In this document: positions 7,501 to 16,973 of the stretch, piece by piece
Layout of the letters: each line of letters starts with the position of its first letter
How positions within the stretch are numbered: position 1 is the stretch's first letter
Assembly: GCA_030529725.1 (NCBI GenBank)
Contig: JAUMWI010000016.1
Span: 1-33,604, forward strand
Direction: 5' to 3'
DNA from: Eubacteriales bacterium
GTDB taxonomy: Bacteria; Bacillota; Clostridia; Oscillospirales; Oscillospiraceae
DNA length: 33,604 bases
Position numbers and translations under genes: made by a program
The notes under the pieces: generated by a model
Seen by the model: only the letters and a program-made list of their open reading frames with translations
Told to the model about the DNA's origin: nothing
Databases searched by the model: none

Positions 7501-10008
7501 TCAGTTTGGAATCGTTTCCTCCGGCTCCTCCGCGCCGTCCTTCTCCGCACGGGCAATGGAAATGACCTTGACACCCTCATCAAGACGCATCACGCGCACG
7601 CCCTGTGCGCTGCGTCCGTAGACGTTGATATCGCTCACCGCCATGCGGATAATGATGCCGTCGTCGGAGACAAGCATCACATCCTCGTCGCCGTCCACGA
7701 CCTTAATGGCAACGACCTTGCCGGTCTTTTCCGTGACCTGATAGCCTTTCATGCCGAAGCCGCCGCGCTTTTGCACCTCGTCGCCGCGGAGGAACTCCTC
7801 AACGGCAGTGCGCTTTCCGTAGCCGTTCTCGGTAATGGACAGGAGCGTCTTCCCTTCGTGAGCACGCGCCGCGCCGATCACATAGTCGCCCTCGCGCAGC
7901 TTGATGCCGCGCACGCCGACCGCGTCACGCCCCATGCTTCTCACATCGTTTTCGTCGAAGCAGATGGTCATACCGTCGTGCGTGGCAAGGATAATATTCT
8001 GCCTGCCGTCGGTCAGTCGCACTTCGATCAGCTCATCGCCCTCATCAAGTGTGAGAGCGCGGATGCCTGCCTTGCGCGCGGTGTTGAGTGCGGTGAGTGC
8101 CACGCGCTTGACCGTACCGTTTTTCGTAATGAACATAAGGAATGCGTTCTCGTCCTCAAGACTGCGAACGGCAATGCCGGCGGTCACGCGCTCGCCGTCT
8201 TCAAGCGGCAGGACATTGACGATATTCGTCCCCTTTGCCGCACGGCCTGCTTCGGGAATGAGATAGCCTTTCTTGCGGTGCACCTTGCCGGTATTGGTAA
8301 AGTAGAGAATATAGTCATGCGTGGAGGCGGTAAACAGACCTTCCACATAGTCCTCCTCGCGGGTGGACATGCCACGCACACCGCGACCGCCGCGCCTCTG
8401 CGCACTGTACTCATCGACAGGCGTACGCTTGATGTAGCCGTTGTGGGAAAGCGTAAAGACGCACTGCTCCTCCTCGATCAGATCTTCAATGTCGATCTCG
8501 TCCTCGACCTCCTGGATCTCGGTCTTGCGCTCGTCACCGAACTTGTCACGGATCTCCAAAAGCTCGTCTTTGAGCACCTGACGCAGCAGCTCGCCGTCGT
8601 TGAGCAGACGGTTAAAGTACGCGATCTCCTCCTCCAGCTCCTTATACTCGTTTTCGAGCTTCTCGCGGTCGAGACCCTGCAGCGCCTTCAGGCGCATTTC
8701 CAGAATCGCCTGTGCCTGCACTTCATCGAGACCGAAACGCTCCATCAAGCGCTCCTTCGCGTCATCGTAGGCTTCCCGAATGGTCTTAATAACCGCATCG
8801 ATGTTATCCTGTGCGATGAGCAGACCCTCGAGCAGATGGGCGCGCTCCTGCGCCTTGCGCAGGTCAAAGCGCGTACGGCGCAGGATCAGATCTTCCTGAA
8901 ACGCAAGGTATTCGTCAATAATATGGCGCAGAGATAGAATTCTCGGCTGCTTCTGATTATCCACCAGTGCCAGCATATTGATGGCAAAGCTCGTCTGCAT
9001 GGCAGTCTGCGCGAACAGGCGGTTCAAAACCACCTGCGGATTGGCGTCATGCTTGACCTCGATGACGATGCGCATTCCGATACGGTCCGACTCATCGCGA
9101 ATGTCGGAAATGCCCTCAAGACGCTTATCGTTGACCTGATCGGCCATATTCTTAATGAGCATGCGCTTGTTGACCTGATAGGGAAGCTCGGTCACGATAA
9201 TGCGCACGCGGTCACGGCCGAATTCTTCAAACTCTGTACGCGCACGCAAAATGATCTTACCGCGTCCGGTCGCGTAGGCAGCACGAATGCCGCTTCTACC
9301 CATGATGATGCCCTTGGTCGGAAAATCAGGACCGGTGATATGCTGCATGAGGTCATAGAGCGTGGCTTCGGGATTGTCCAGCACGCACACGCAGGCGTTG
9401 ATGACCTCGGTGAGGTTATGCGGCGGAATATTCGTCGCCATACCGACGGCAATACCGCTTGAGCCGTTCACCAGAAGATTGGGGAAACGGGACGGCAGCA
9501 CGCGCGGTTCCTTGCGCTGCTCATCAAAGTTAGGATCCCAATCGACTGTTTCCTTCTCGATATCGCGCAGCATTTCGTTGGCCATCTTCGCCATGCGCGC
9601 CTCGGTATAGCGGTATGCCGCAGGGGGATCTCCGTCCACTGAGCCAAAGTTTCCATGGCCGTCAATGAGCGGATAGCGCATGGAAAAGTCCTGCGCAAGA
9701 CGCACCAGCGCGTCATAAACGGAGGCGTCGCCGTGCGGATGGTAACGACCGAGCACATCACCGACAGCGGTGGCGCACTTGCGAAACGCCTTATCGCTCG
9801 TCAATCCGTCCTCATACATAGCATAGAGAATGCGGCGATGCACGGGCTTGAGACCATCGCGCACATCGGGCAGCGCACGCCCGACGATGACCGACATCGC
9901 ATACTCAATATAGGAGGACTTCATCTCATGGACGAGTTCCGACTGAACGATCTTTTGCTCGGGGAACATGATATCCTCGGGCTTATAGTCTACATTTTTA
10001 TGTGCCAT
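7501..10008 (-). CDS. gyrA: DNA gyrase subunit A
   Basis: Breakage-reunion subunit of gyrase (A2B2), which introduces negative supercoils. The 835-aa protein has the winged-helix and tower N-terminal half with catalytic Tyr134 in [10 protein letters not shown], then six-bladed pinwheel repeats. The GyrA box reads QRRGGRG, one conservative change from QRRGGKG, and is the hallmark of gyrase rather than topoisomerase IV. The quinolone-resistance region reads [10 protein letters not shown], so the position equivalent to E. coli Ser83 is Ala95, followed by Ser96. The start [10 protein letters not shown] lies 21 bases after the gyrB stop, behind a GAGGAGGAT stretch, consistent with a gyrBA operon. 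The acidic C-terminal tail is short (EPEETIPN). Confidence 0.98.
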   Translation of the reverse strand: MAHKNVDYKPEDIMFPEQKIVQSELVHEMKSSYIEYAMSVIVGRALPDVRDGLKPVHRRILYAMYEDGLTSDKAFRKCATAVGDVLGRYHPHGDASVYDALVRLAQDFSMRYPLIDGHGNFGSVDGDPPAAYRYTEARMAKMANEMLRDIEKETVDWDPNFDEQRKEPRVLPSRFPNLLVNGSSGIAVGMATNIPPHNLTEVINACVCVLDNPEATLYDLMQHITGPDFPTKGIIMGRSGIRAAYATGRGKIILRARTEFEEFGRDRVRIIVTELPYQVNKRMLIKNMADQVNDKRLEGISDIRDESDRIGMRIVIEVKHDANPQVVLNRLFAQTAMQTSFAINMLALVDNQKQPRILSLRHIIDEYLAFQEDLILRRTRFDLRKAQERAHLLEGLLIAQDNIDAVIKTIREAYDDAKERLMERFGLDEVQAQAILEMRLKALQGLDREKLENEYKELEEEIAYFNRLLNDGELLRQVLKDELLEIRDKFGDERKTEIQEVEDEIDIEDLIEEEQCVFTLSHNGYIKRTPVDEYSAQRRGGRGVRGMSTREEDYVEGLFTASTHDYILYFTNTGKVHRKKGYLIPEAGRAAKGTNIVNVLPLEDGERVTAGIAVRSLEDENAFLMFITKNGTVKRVALTALNTARKAGIRALTLDEGDELIEVRLTDGRQNIILATHDGMTICFDENDVRSMGRDAVGVRGIKLREGDYVIGAARAHEGKTLLSITENGYGKRTAVEEFLRGDEVQKRGGFGMKGYQVTEKTGKVVAIKVVDGDEDVMLVSDDGIIIRMAVSDINVYGRSAQGVRVMRLDEGVKVISIARAEKDGAEEPEETIPN

Positions 10009-10029
10009 ATTTCTGAAAATCCTCCTCTC

Positions 10030-11988
10030 TCAGAAGTCTAAATTAACGGCGTATTGCGCGTTTTGCTCAATGAATTCCTTGCGCGGCTCGACCTTTTCGC
10101 CCATGAGAATGGTAAAGGTCTCGTCGGCGGCAATGGCATCATCCAGCGTGATCTGCTTGAGCGTGCGCGTAGTGGGATCCATGGTCGTTTCCCACAGCTC
10201 GTGCGGGTCCATTTCGCCAAGGCCCTTAAAACGTGAAATATTGACCTTCACATTGGGATTGTCACCGCGCAGCTCGGCACTGATGCGGTCACGCTCCTCG
10301 TCGGAAAATGCCACGCGCACAGTCTTGCCGCGTGTAAGCTTATAGAGCGGCGGTACCGCGGCATAAACGTAGCCGTTGTCAATGAGCGGACGCATATAGC
10401 GGAAGAAGAACGTCAGCAAGAGCGTCCGGATATGGGAGCCGTCCACATCGGCATCCGCCATAATGACGACCTTGTGATAGCGGAGCTTGTTCACGTCAAA
10501 ATCCTCACCCAATCCCGCGCCGAGCGCGATAATAACGGGTTGGAGCTTGTCGTTTCCGTATATTTTGTCGGCACGCACCTTTTCCACATTGAGCATCTTG
10601 CCCCACAGCGGCAGGATCGCCTGGAAACGGGAGTCGCGTCCCTGCGTGGCGCTGCCACCGGCGGAGTCGCCCTCTACGATGTAGATCTCCGTCAGCTCGG
10701 GGTTGTTTTCGTTGCAGTCACGCAGCTTATCGGGCATCGCTGCGCCGCCGAGTGCGCTCTTGCGGCGAATGGATTCACGTGCCTTGCGCGCGGCCTCGCG
10801 TGCACGGTTGGCGGTCATTGCCTTGTCAAGAATCGTGCGTGCAACAACAGGATTTTCCTCTAAAAATTGTGCCAGCTTGTCGGAAACGATGCTGTCGACC
10901 AGCGTGCGCATTTCGGAGTTACCGAGCTTTGCCTTGGTCTGACCTTCAAACTGGGCGTTCGTCAGCTTGGCGGAGATCACGCAGGTAAGTCCTTCGCGGC
11001 AATCCTCGCCGGAGACCTTGTCACCCTCTTTGATGATGCCGTTTTTAATGCCGTAGGCGTTGAGCACACGCGTAAGAGCTGCCTTGAAGCCGGTCTCGTG
11101 CATACCGCCCTCGGGGGTGTGGACGTTGTTGGCAAAGGAAAGGATATTTTCCTGATAGCCGTCATCATACTGCAGTGCAAGCTCCGCGTAGGAATCGCCC
11201 TTGCTGCCGTTCATATAGATGACCTTCTCGTGCAGTGCGGTCTTGGACTTATTGAGGAAGGTCACAAATTCGCGGATACCTCCGGCATAACACATGGAGT
11301 CGCTGCGTTCGTTCTCCGGCTTTTCCTCACTCTTGATGCGCTCATCGGCAATATTGATGCGCAGTCCCGCATTGAGGAACGCCTCCTCGCGCATACGGGT
11401 GTGTAGAATGTCATAGGAATATTCCAGCTCCTCAAACATCTCGGGATCCGGCTTGAAGGTGACGCTGGTACCGGTATGATCCGTGGTGCCGATGATCTTC
11501 ATCTCCTGCGTGATATGTCCGCGGGAGAACTTCATCTCATGGATTTTTCCGTCCTTGTGAACCTGCACGGTAAGCCATTCGGACAGGGCGTTGACAACGC
11601 TTGCACCCACGCCGTGCAGACCGCCGGACACCTTATAGCCCCCACCGCCAAACTTGCCGCCGGCATGCAGGACGGAGAAAACGACCTCAAGTGCAGGACG
11701 ACCGGTCTGCGCCTGAATGTCAACAGGGATACCGCGGCCGTTATCCACGACCGTGATCGTGTTCCCTTCATTGATGGTAACGGAAATCTCCGTGCAGTAG
11801 CCGGCAAGCGCCTCATCGATGGAGTTATCCACGATCTCATAGACGAGGTGGTGCAGACCCGATGAGCTGGTCGAGCCGATGTACATACCCGGACGTTTGC
11901 GAACGGCTTCCAAACCCTCGAGAACCTGAATTTCCGAGGCGTTATATTCCTCCGTTACGGTGGTGATCATGTTCTGTTCTTCTTGCAT
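10030..11988 (-). CDS. gyrB: DNA gyrase subunit B
   Basis: ATPase subunit of gyrase (652 aa). Visible are the GHKL ATPase motifs [13 protein letters not shown] (catalytic Glu51, Mg-binding Asn55), DNGRGIPVD and [14 protein letters not shown]; the TOPRIM motifs [11 protein letters not shown] and [10 protein letters not shown]; and the tail motif [20 protein letters not shown]. The start is set at MQEEQNM because AGGAG lies seven bases upstream; the reading frame extends 17 codons further without similarity. Between the remB stop and this start is a weak promoter-like pair, TTGATT (12038-12043) and TATTAA (12015-12020) with 17-bp spacing. Followed directly by gyrA. Confidence 0.98.
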   Translation of the reverse strand: MQEEQNMITTVTEEYNASEIQVLEGLEAVRKRPGMYIGSTSSSGLHHLVYEIVDNSIDEALAGYCTEISVTINEGNTITVVDNGRGIPVDIQAQTGRPALEVVFSVLHAGGKFGGGGYKVSGGLHGVGASVVNALSEWLTVQVHKDGKIHEMKFSRGHITQEMKIIGTTDHTGTSVTFKPDPEMFEELEYSYDILHTRMREEAFLNAGLRINIADERIKSEEKPENERSDSMCYAGGIREFVTFLNKSKTALHEKVIYMNGSKGDSYAELALQYDDGYQENILSFANNVHTPEGGMHETGFKAALTRVLNAYGIKNGIIKEGDKVSGEDCREGLTCVISAKLTNAQFEGQTKAKLGNSEMRTLVDSIVSDKLAQFLEENPVVARTILDKAMTANRAREAARKARESIRRKSALGGAAMPDKLRDCNENNPELTEIYIVEGDSAGGSATQGRDSRFQAILPLWGKMLNVEKVRADKIYGNDKLQPVIIALGAGLGEDFDVNKLRYHKVVIMADADVDGSHIRTLLLTFFFRYMRPLIDNGYVYAAVPPLYKLTRGKTVRVAFSDEERDRISAELRGDNPNVKVNISRFKGLGEMDPHELWETTMDPTTRTLKQITLDDAIAADETFTILMGEKVEPRKEFIEQNAQYAVNLDF

Positions 11989-12039
11989 TGGTCTTCTCCT
12001 GTTCCTAAGGATTCTTAATAGATGAGCGTTTTTTATCAA

Positions 12040-12309
12040 TCAAACATGGAGCGGTGCGGTTTCCTCCGCTCTGCCCTGCAGTGTGCGGGAATTCAACTGG
12101 CTTAAATACACGATCTGGTCATGATAGGGATGGTCGCAGACAAGGAAGGCCTTCGGAATATCCGCGCAGGCGTCGATCACGATACTTTCTTCCTCGGCGC
12201 GGCGCAAAAACTCTGCCGTTCGCTTTGACTGGGACGTGATCTCCAGATCAAAAATACCGATGATGTGCTTTTCGCTCAGCATTACGTTGTTGCCGATATG
12301 AAGATACAT
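12040..12309 (-). CDS. remB: RemB/YaaB-type regulator (DUF370 family)
   Basis: An 89-aa protein starting MYLHIGNNVMLSEKHIIGIFDLE, matching the family found between recF and gyrB in Firmicutes (YaaB/RemB). The B. subtilis member is linked to control of extracellular matrix genes. The DNA-binding RemA relative is better characterised, so a DNA-binding role is plausible by homology but not shown here. The start codon comes one base after the recF stop (TAAGATG), so translation is probably coupled. The C-terminal tail (GRAEETAPLHV) is slightly longer than in B. subtilis. Confidence 0.88.
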   Translation of the reverse strand: MYLHIGNNVMLSEKHIIGIFDLEITSQSKRTAEFLRRAEEESIVIDACADIPKAFLVCDHPYHDQIVYLSQLNSRTLQGRAEETAPLHV

Positions 12310-12310
12310 C

Positions 12311-13414
12311 TTATCGCACGCTCCCTTCCGAAACGTGCAGTACCCTGCCGCCGAGCAGCGTACCCAACCGATCCTCCTCGCAGCAGGTGATAAATACCTG
12401 ACCGCCGGAAATGCGATTTAATACATATTCCTGCCGTCTCGGGTCCAGCTCGGATAGCACATCGTCAAGCAGCAGCACCGGTGCCTGCCCGGTGATTTCT
12501 TTAAAGATATCGCGCTCGGCAAGCTTGAAAGAAAGCGCCGCTGTGCGTGTCTGCCCCTGTGAAGAGAACGCGCGGGCAGCAACGCCGCCGATAGAGACAG
12601 AAATATCGTCCTTGTGCGGTCCCGACAGGCACATCCGTGAAGCGCGCTCTGCCATGTCATGCGAAGCCTGATGCTCCAAAAGCTGTGAGTAAATGACATC
12701 GAGCGGAGCAAGCGGATCTATCACTGTTTTGACCGTCTCATAGGAAAGCGACAGTTCTTCCTTTCCGCCGGAACATTCGCGGTGCGCAACGCCGGCGTAT
12801 TCCTTCAGACGATCGCAAAAGCGGGCACGGTAATAAATGAGGACGGAACCGGAGCATGCCATGCGCTCGTTAAACTCCGGCAACGTATCAAGAAGTCCCG
12901 GATATTCCTCACTGTCGCGCAAAATACGTGTTTTGTGCTCATATGCGCGGTTATATTCTGCAAGTGCGGCTTCATAGCGCGGACGAAGCTGGCACAGCGC
13001 CAGATCCATAAACCGGCGCCTTGCCGCCGCGCCGTCACGAATCAGCAGCAGATCCTCGGGGCAGAAAAAAACCGTTCCTAACACATCAGACAGCTCGCTT
13101 GCGCGTTTACACGGCACTTTGTTGACGCTTATTTTGCGGCGTTTTGCAGCGGAGAGCATAATCTCCACGAAAAAATCCCGCCTACGGGAGGTAATTTCCC
13201 CACGCAGCGCACATTCGCTTTGTCCAAACAGGATCAAGTCGCTATCCCGTCTTGCGCGTGCCGATTTTCCGCAGGATAGATAGCTGATTGCCTCCAGAAG
13301 ATTGGTTTTTCCCTGGGCGTTTTCACCGACAATCACGTTGCAGTCCGGCGCAAAGCTGATTTCCTGCTCGCTGTAATTTCGGAAATTCCGCAGCAAGAGC
13401 TTATTGATCTGCAT
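12311..13414 (-). CDS. recF: DNA replication and repair protein RecF
   Basis: SMC-like ATPase that helps load RecA at ssDNA gaps. The 367-aa chain has Walker A (GENAQGKTN, residues 30-38), an ABC-type signature region (SSQGQTRTAALSFKLAERD) and Walker B with the D-loop (PVLLLDDVLSELDPRR). The N-terminal MQINKLLLRNFRNY is typical. The start overlaps the end of the S4-domain gene by 14 bases, and the stop is one base from the remB start, so this is a tightly packed operon. Confidence 0.97.
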   Translation of the reverse strand: MQINKLLLRNFRNYSEQEISFAPDCNVIVGENAQGKTNLLEAISYLSCGKSARARRDSDLILFGQSECALRGEITSRRRDFFVEIMLSAAKRRKISVNKVPCKRASELSDVLGTVFFCPEDLLLIRDGAAARRRFMDLALCQLRPRYEAALAEYNRAYEHKTRILRDSEEYPGLLDTLPEFNERMACSGSVLIYYRARFCDRLKEYAGVAHRECSGGKEELSLSYETVKTVIDPLAPLDVIYSQLLEHQASHDMAERASRMCLSGPHKDDISVSIGGVAARAFSSQGQTRTAALSFKLAERDIFKEITGQAPVLLLDDVLSELDPRRQEYVLNRISGGQVFITCCEEDRLGTLLGGRVLHVSEGSVR

Positions 13415-13619
13415 AGCTTACTGACAGTTCCTGACCGTCATATTTCACCACATCGCCCGGGCGGATCTTTTTTCCGCGCTGCGTGCATACTTCGCCGTTG
13501 ACGCAGACCTCTCCCTCAGCAATCACAATTTTTGCCTCTCCGCCGGTTGACACAAGTGATGCAAATTTCAGAAGATCCTGAAGTTTAATAAATTCCGTTG
13601 TAATTTCAACTGTTTTCAT
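13401..13619 (-). CDS. yaaA: S4-domain RNA-binding protein (YaaA type)
   Basis: A 72-aa single S4 domain. The core is GGEAKIVIAEGEVCVNGEVC followed by TQRGKKIRPGDVVKY. This small protein is regularly found between dnaN and recF in Firmicutes. S4 domains bind structured RNA, often rRNA; its exact target is unclear. The gene starts 27 bases after the dnaN stop and its end overlaps recF. Confidence 0.92.
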   Translation of the reverse strand: MKTVEITTEFIKLQDLLKFASLVSTGGEAKIVIAEGEVCVNGEVCTQRGKKIRPGDVVKYDGQELSVSYADQ

Positions 13620-13646
13620 ATCGCTACTCCAAAAACACTGTTGCCG

Positions 13647-14759
13647 TCAATTTGCCTTCAGGCGAACAGGAAGCACCATATAAAGGAAGTTTTCCTCCCC
13701 ATCCGCAGGAACGATAATGGCAGGGGAAATGCCGGTATTCAGCTCGATCCTGACACTGTCTGCAGGAGCATAACGCAGTGCATCCATCAAATACTTATTG
13801 TTGAAGCCGATCTCAAGATCTTTCCCGTCACCGGCGATCTGGCAAATATCCTTTGCATCGCCGCTGGCCGTTTTCGCAGAGAGCAGAACGCGGTCGTTTT
13901 CAAACACGCAGCGAACAGGACTCTTCAGCTTTTCACTGATCACAACACTCACGCGGTCAAGGCTTTCCAGCAGCATTTTCGTGTCCACAATGACCGAAAT
14001 CGGATTGCGGCGCGGGATCGCGTTCTTATAGTCCAGGAATTCGCCCTCCAGACGGCGGCAAATCAGTTCTGTTTCACCGACTTCAAAAAGAATATGCCGA
14101 TCACCAAGCGTAACGGTCACAAGTGCTTCCATGTCACTGCAGATTTTTTCCACTTCGTTGAGTGCCGTGCCGGGTGCAACAAAAGAAAATACTCCACCCT
14201 CTATTTTCTCGAGCGGCTCTTTGCGCATCGCAAGGCGGAAACCGTCTACCGAAACAACAGTAAGTCCGGCGTCGGAGATTTCGAAAAGAGATCCCATATG
14301 AACAGGACGCGCTTCATTCGTGGAAACCGCAAAGGAGGTCTGCTGGATCATTTCCTTCAACGTTTTCTCCGGAAGGGAAACACTGTATTTTTCTTCAACC
14401 TCCGGAAGATCGGGAAAATCGGAAGCGGAAAGGGCCATAATGTCAAAGTCAGCATCGCCGCAGGAAAGATGAACAAGCATCTTTTCATCGGAGGTGAATG
14501 TAATGACATCATCCGGCATACGGCGAATAATGTCACCGAACAGACGGGAGTTGAGTACCAACTCGCCCTCCTCGACGATCTCGGCATCCAGGCGCGTGCG
14601 GATACCGATCTGCATATTGTAGCCGGAAACGGTCAGCTTCCCGTTTTGCGCAACGAGCAGCAGGCCTTCGAGAGCGGAAATGGAGCTTTTTGCAGCTACA
14701 GCGCGTCCCGCCGTGCTGATTGCGTTTTGCAGCAGAATTTTTTCACAGGAAAATTTCAT
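13647..14759 (-). CDS. dnaN: DNA polymerase III beta subunit, sliding clamp
   Basis: Ring-shaped homodimer that tethers the replicative polymerase. The 370-aa chain has the normal clamp length and three repeated domains. It starts MKFSCEKILLQNAIS and includes VSVDGFRLAMRK in the middle and the C-terminal hallmark MVLPVRLKAN, whose MVLPVR segment lines the pocket that binds clamp-interaction motifs. An AAGAAAGGAAAG Shine-Dalgarno region precedes the ATG. It follows dnaA after the 237-bp oriC candidate and leads into yaaA-recF. Confidence 0.97.
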   Translation of the reverse strand: MKFSCEKILLQNAISTAGRAVAAKSSISALEGLLLVAQNGKLTVSGYNMQIGIRTRLDAEIVEEGELVLNSRLFGDIIRRMPDDVITFTSDEKMLVHLSCGDADFDIMALSASDFPDLPEVEEKYSVSLPEKTLKEMIQQTSFAVSTNEARPVHMGSLFEISDAGLTVVSVDGFRLAMRKEPLEKIEGGVFSFVAPGTALNEVEKICSDMEALVTVTLGDRHILFEVGETELICRRLEGEFLDYKNAIPRRNPISVIVDTKMLLESLDRVSVVISEKLKSPVRCVFENDRVLLSAKTASGDAKDICQIAGDGKDLEIGFNNKYLMDALRYAPADSVRIELNTGISPAIIVPADGEENFLYMVLPVRLKAN

Positions 14760-14996
14760 GGCAGCTTTCCTTTCTTAAAAACAGATAATTGGTTTTCAGA
14801 GAAAAAAGAATAGTATTTTTTAGTATTTGTCGTAGTAGAGACGGAAAATTGTGGATAATGGAGGAAAACGTTTGAAAAACAAGAAAAAGTTATTCAGATA
14901 GAAGTGTGGAAAAACAGCAAACTTTTTCACATAAGAATAGAAAAAATAAATTATCCACAGAAAGAATTCAACAAAGGTGTAAACTTTGTGGAAAAA
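14760..14996. other. oriC: Candidate chromosomal origin (oriC) in the dnaA-dnaN gap
   Basis: The interval holds two perfect DnaA boxes (TTATCCACA on minus at 14850-14858, on plus at 14951-14959) and two one-mismatch boxes (TTTTCCACA on minus at 14905-14913 and 14987-14995). Left of the first box come the GC-containing GACGG, TAGTAG at 14833-14838 (DnaA-trio-like) and an A/T run rich in TAGTATTT (about 14804-14829), suitable as an unwinding element. Genes on either side mostly point away from it. I see no comparable box cluster on the other side of dnaA, so the origin may be single-part, unlike the bipartite origin of B. subtilis. The dnaN leader lies in the same interval. Confidence 0.85.
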
Positions 14997-16319
14997 TCAG
15001 TTTTTTGAATTTATGTTGATTGTGATTTCACGAATGGTTTGGGCAAATACTTCGTCTCGTTTGATTTTATTTTCGATCTGCTCCAGAGAATGAAGCACAG
15101 TCGTGTGATCGCGGCCGCCAAATTCGCGTCCGATATCAGGCGTTGAGAGATTTGTCATGCGGCGAACAAGGTACATGGCGGCCTGGCGCGCATTGACGGC
15201 TTCACGGCTTCTTGTCGGTCCTTTGATGATGCTTTCTTCCAAGCCAAAGTAGCGTGAGACCTCCGTAATGATCATTGCGGCCGTGGGCGCGTAGTTGTTG
15301 CTCCTTCGCATCATGTCGTGTACGGCACGGTTGGCAGATTCTTCGTCCATTTCTTTGCCGATCAGGTCACGGTAAGCAAGGATCTTATTCATGGTACCTT
15401 CCAGCTGTCGAACATTGGATGTTACATTTTCCGCAATATACTTTGCAATATCATCATCAATAACGGTACCCCACTGTGCTGCCTTATTCTTAATGATGGC
15501 AAGCCGTGTTTCAAAATCAGGCGGCTGCACATCGACCAGCAGGCCCCATTCAAAACGGGTTTGCAGACGGTCATCGAGCAGCGACATTTCGCGCGGCGGA
15601 CGGTCGGAGGTCAGCACGATCTGACGTTTGGACTCATAAAGCGTATTGAAGGTATGGAAGAACTCCTCCTGTGTCTGTTTTCTGCCGGCGATAAACTGAA
15701 CGTCATCGACAAGCAGCAGATCTGCCTGGCGGTACTTTTCGCGCATCTCAGCGGTCTTGCTGGGACCTGCCTGAATCGCGGCAACAAGCTCATTGGTCAG
15801 ATCGTCGCCCTTGACATAGGCAATCTTCACGCTTGGGTTCTTCTCCCGGATCGCATGCGCCACGGCATAGATCAGATGTGTTTTGCCAAGACCGGAATCG
15901 CCATAAATAAAAAGCGGATTGTAATGCTCTGCCGGGGCATCTGCCACGGCTCGGGCGGCGGCATAGGCAAGCTTATTGGAATCTCCGACAACGAACGTGT
16001 CAAAGGTAAAGTCACCGGAGTCCAGAAGAGAAGTCGGCTTTTTTTCCTTTTCCTTACCAAAGGCTTCCATTTCTTCCTGAGAAAGGAACTTTACCTCGAA
16101 ATCGGAGGAAAAAATATCGTGCAGAACCTCTTTAATGTTGTCCATGTAAAGTGATTCAATAGAGCCGCGCTTGAAATCACTGGGGCAGTAGAGAAGAAAC
16201 GTTTTATTCTGCATGGCAACAGCCTGCGTTTCGTCAAACCATGTGGAAAGCGTGGTTGCAGAAAGATGAGCTTGCAATTTTTCCAGCACCAGTTTCCAAA
16301 TATCGGCAACAGAGTTCAA
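14997..16319 (-). CDS. dnaA: Chromosomal replication initiator protein DnaA
   Basis: AAA+ initiator that binds DnaA boxes and melts oriC. From the chosen start it is 440 aa: domain I (NSVADIWKLVLEKL), a short variable domain II, Walker A GDSGLGKTH (140-148), Walker B with LLLVDDVQF, and the domain IV signature VNARQAAMYLVRRM through GREFGGRDHTTVLHS. The start is a TTG at 16317-16319: it gives the usual MNS..DIW beginning and has AAGGGAG about nine bases upstream. The reading frame extends a further 38 codons upstream, but that part is unlike any DnaA. A non-AUG start may keep initiator levels low. Confidence 0.97.
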   Translation of the reverse strand: MNSVADIWKLVLEKLQAHLSATTLSTWFDETQAVAMQNKTFLLYCPSDFKRGSIESLYMDNIKEVLHDIFSSDFEVKFLSQEEMEAFGKEKEKKPTSLLDSGDFTFDTFVVGDSNKLAYAAARAVADAPAEHYNPLFIYGDSGLGKTHLIYAVAHAIREKNPSVKIAYVKGDDLTNELVAAIQAGPSKTAEMREKYRQADLLLVDDVQFIAGRKQTQEEFFHTFNTLYESKRQIVLTSDRPPREMSLLDDRLQTRFEWGLLVDVQPPDFETRLAIIKNKAAQWGTVIDDDIAKYIAENVTSNVRQLEGTMNKILAYRDLIGKEMDEESANRAVHDMMRRSNNYAPTAAMIITEVSRYFGLEESIIKGPTRSREAVNARQAAMYLVRRMTNLSTPDIGREFGGRDHTTVLHSLEQIENKIKRDEVFAQTIREITININSKN

Positions 16320-16380
16320 AATCAATAACTCCCTTCGTAAAATGTCAACGGCAAAAGAAAAGCCGAAATTTCCTACATAA

Positions 16381-16409
16381 ATTATATCAGAAAAAGGGAC
16401 AAAAAGCAA
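16381..16409 (-). promoter_or_regulatory. Sigma-A promoter of dnaA
   Basis: On the minus strand TTGCTT (16404-16409), a 17-bp spacer and a perfect TATAAT (16381-16386) with an extended -10 TG. The leader is about 55 bases to the TTG start. Confidence 0.75.
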
Positions 16410-16533
16410 TACATATTCTAATATAAGAAACAAACTTATTAAAAATGAAAGAAACCCAAAAACACAAGAAGTTGTGGTAAAAAAGAACAGCAGATACAGC
16501 CTATGGAGAGTAAAAAAAGAGTTGAAATTTTGG

Positions 16534-16563
16534 TTGACAGAAAAAGTACAAATAATGTATAAT
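16534..16563 (+). promoter_or_regulatory. Consensus sigma-A promoter of rpmH operon
   Basis: Perfect TTGACA (16534-16539) and perfect TATAAT (16558-16563) with an 18-bp spacer, set in AT-rich DNA. It should be among the strongest promoters in the window, as expected for ribosomal protein L34. Confidence 0.9.
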
Positions 16564-16571
16564 AACCCGTG

Positions 16572-16597
16572 CGTCGCGAGATGCGGCGTTTCTTTTT
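16572..16597 (+). promoter_or_regulatory. Terminator-like hairpin at the very 5' end of the rpmH leader
   Basis: CGTCGC and GCGGCG close a GAGAT loop (one G-U pair; a further G-U is possible), followed at once by TTTCTTTTT. It begins within a few bases of the expected transcription start. It could be an attenuator or a 5'-stabilising element. A second small hairpin, GGCTC-ATCT-GAGCC, lies at 16643-16656 shortly before the Shine-Dalgarno sequence. Confidence 0.5.
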
Positions 16598-16686
16598 GTC
16601 AACTGCGGGAGTGGGGAAGCTCACCCGCCGTCGAGTAAGCGTGGCTCATCTGAGCCGCCGGTATTCTTTATAGGAGGTAAATAAAA

Positions 16687-16827
16687 ATGGCTACTTCTCG
16701 CACTTATCAGCCCAAGAAGCTCCAGCGCTCCAAGGAGCACGGCTTCCGCAAGAGAATGGCAACTGCCAACGGCCGCAAGGTTCTTGCTCGCCGTCGTGCA
16801 CGCGGCCGCGCTCGTCTGACCCACTAA
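16687..16827 (+). CDS. rpmH: 50S ribosomal protein L34
   Basis: A 46-aa, strongly basic protein. After MATS it carries the near-invariant [16 protein letters not shown], then [20 protein letters not shown]. The N-terminus is about two residues longer than the common MKRTYQP form. AGGAGG lies eight bases before the ATG. It is the first gene of the rpmH-rnpA-yidD-yidC-jag run and sits divergently from dnaA, as in most Firmicutes. Confidence 0.98.
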   Translation: MATSRTYQPKKLQRSKEHGFRKRMATANGRKVLARRRARGRARLTH

Positions 16828-16862
16828 GGCAGACAGTGGTAATGCGCATATAAAGAATATGA

Positions 16863-16934
16863 GGGACGGACGATGAAAAAAGTTTCAGTCGCCGTCCCTT
16901 AGAGGCGTTCTCCGGAAAATAGCCCGGAGGGCGT
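16863..16934 (+). ncRNA. Two long hairpins in the rpmH-rnpA spacer
   Basis: Hairpin 1 (16863-16898) pairs GGGACGG, CGA and TGAAA with TTTCA, TCG and CCGTCCC around an AAAG loop; two single unpaired bases (A16870, G16888) offset the segments. Hairpin 2 (16905-16934) pairs 11 positions (with three G-U) around AAAATAGC, including CTCCGG / CCGGAG. Neither has a U-tract, so simple termination is unlikely. Processing, mRNA stability or differential expression of L34 and RnpA are possible roles. No known RNA family is recognised. Confidence 0.5.
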
Positions 16935-16973
16935 AGTCACTTGATTTTTACACACTTACGGAGAGAATTTGGC

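Larger units (their letters stand above)
16320..16686. other. Divergent dnaA / rpmH intergenic region
   Basis: A 367-base stretch without a gene. The dnaA side holds its leader and promoter. The middle (about 16380-16560) is very AT-rich. The rpmH side holds a strong promoter and a structured leader. I found no DnaA box better than two mismatches here; the nearest is TGTGGTAAA around 16473. Confidence 0.85.

Noticed and set aside
7771-8937. 388-codon open frame antisense to gyrA
   Set aside because: Shadow of gyrA coding sequence, with a composition typical of a reversed reading frame.
13641-14813. 390-codon open frame antisense to dnaN
   Set aside because: It is a shadow of the well-supported dnaN gene and has no motif of its own.
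16473-16481. DnaA box upstream of dnaA (TGTGGTAAA)
   Set aside because: Two mismatches to consensus and isolated; not enough to propose a second origin lobe.
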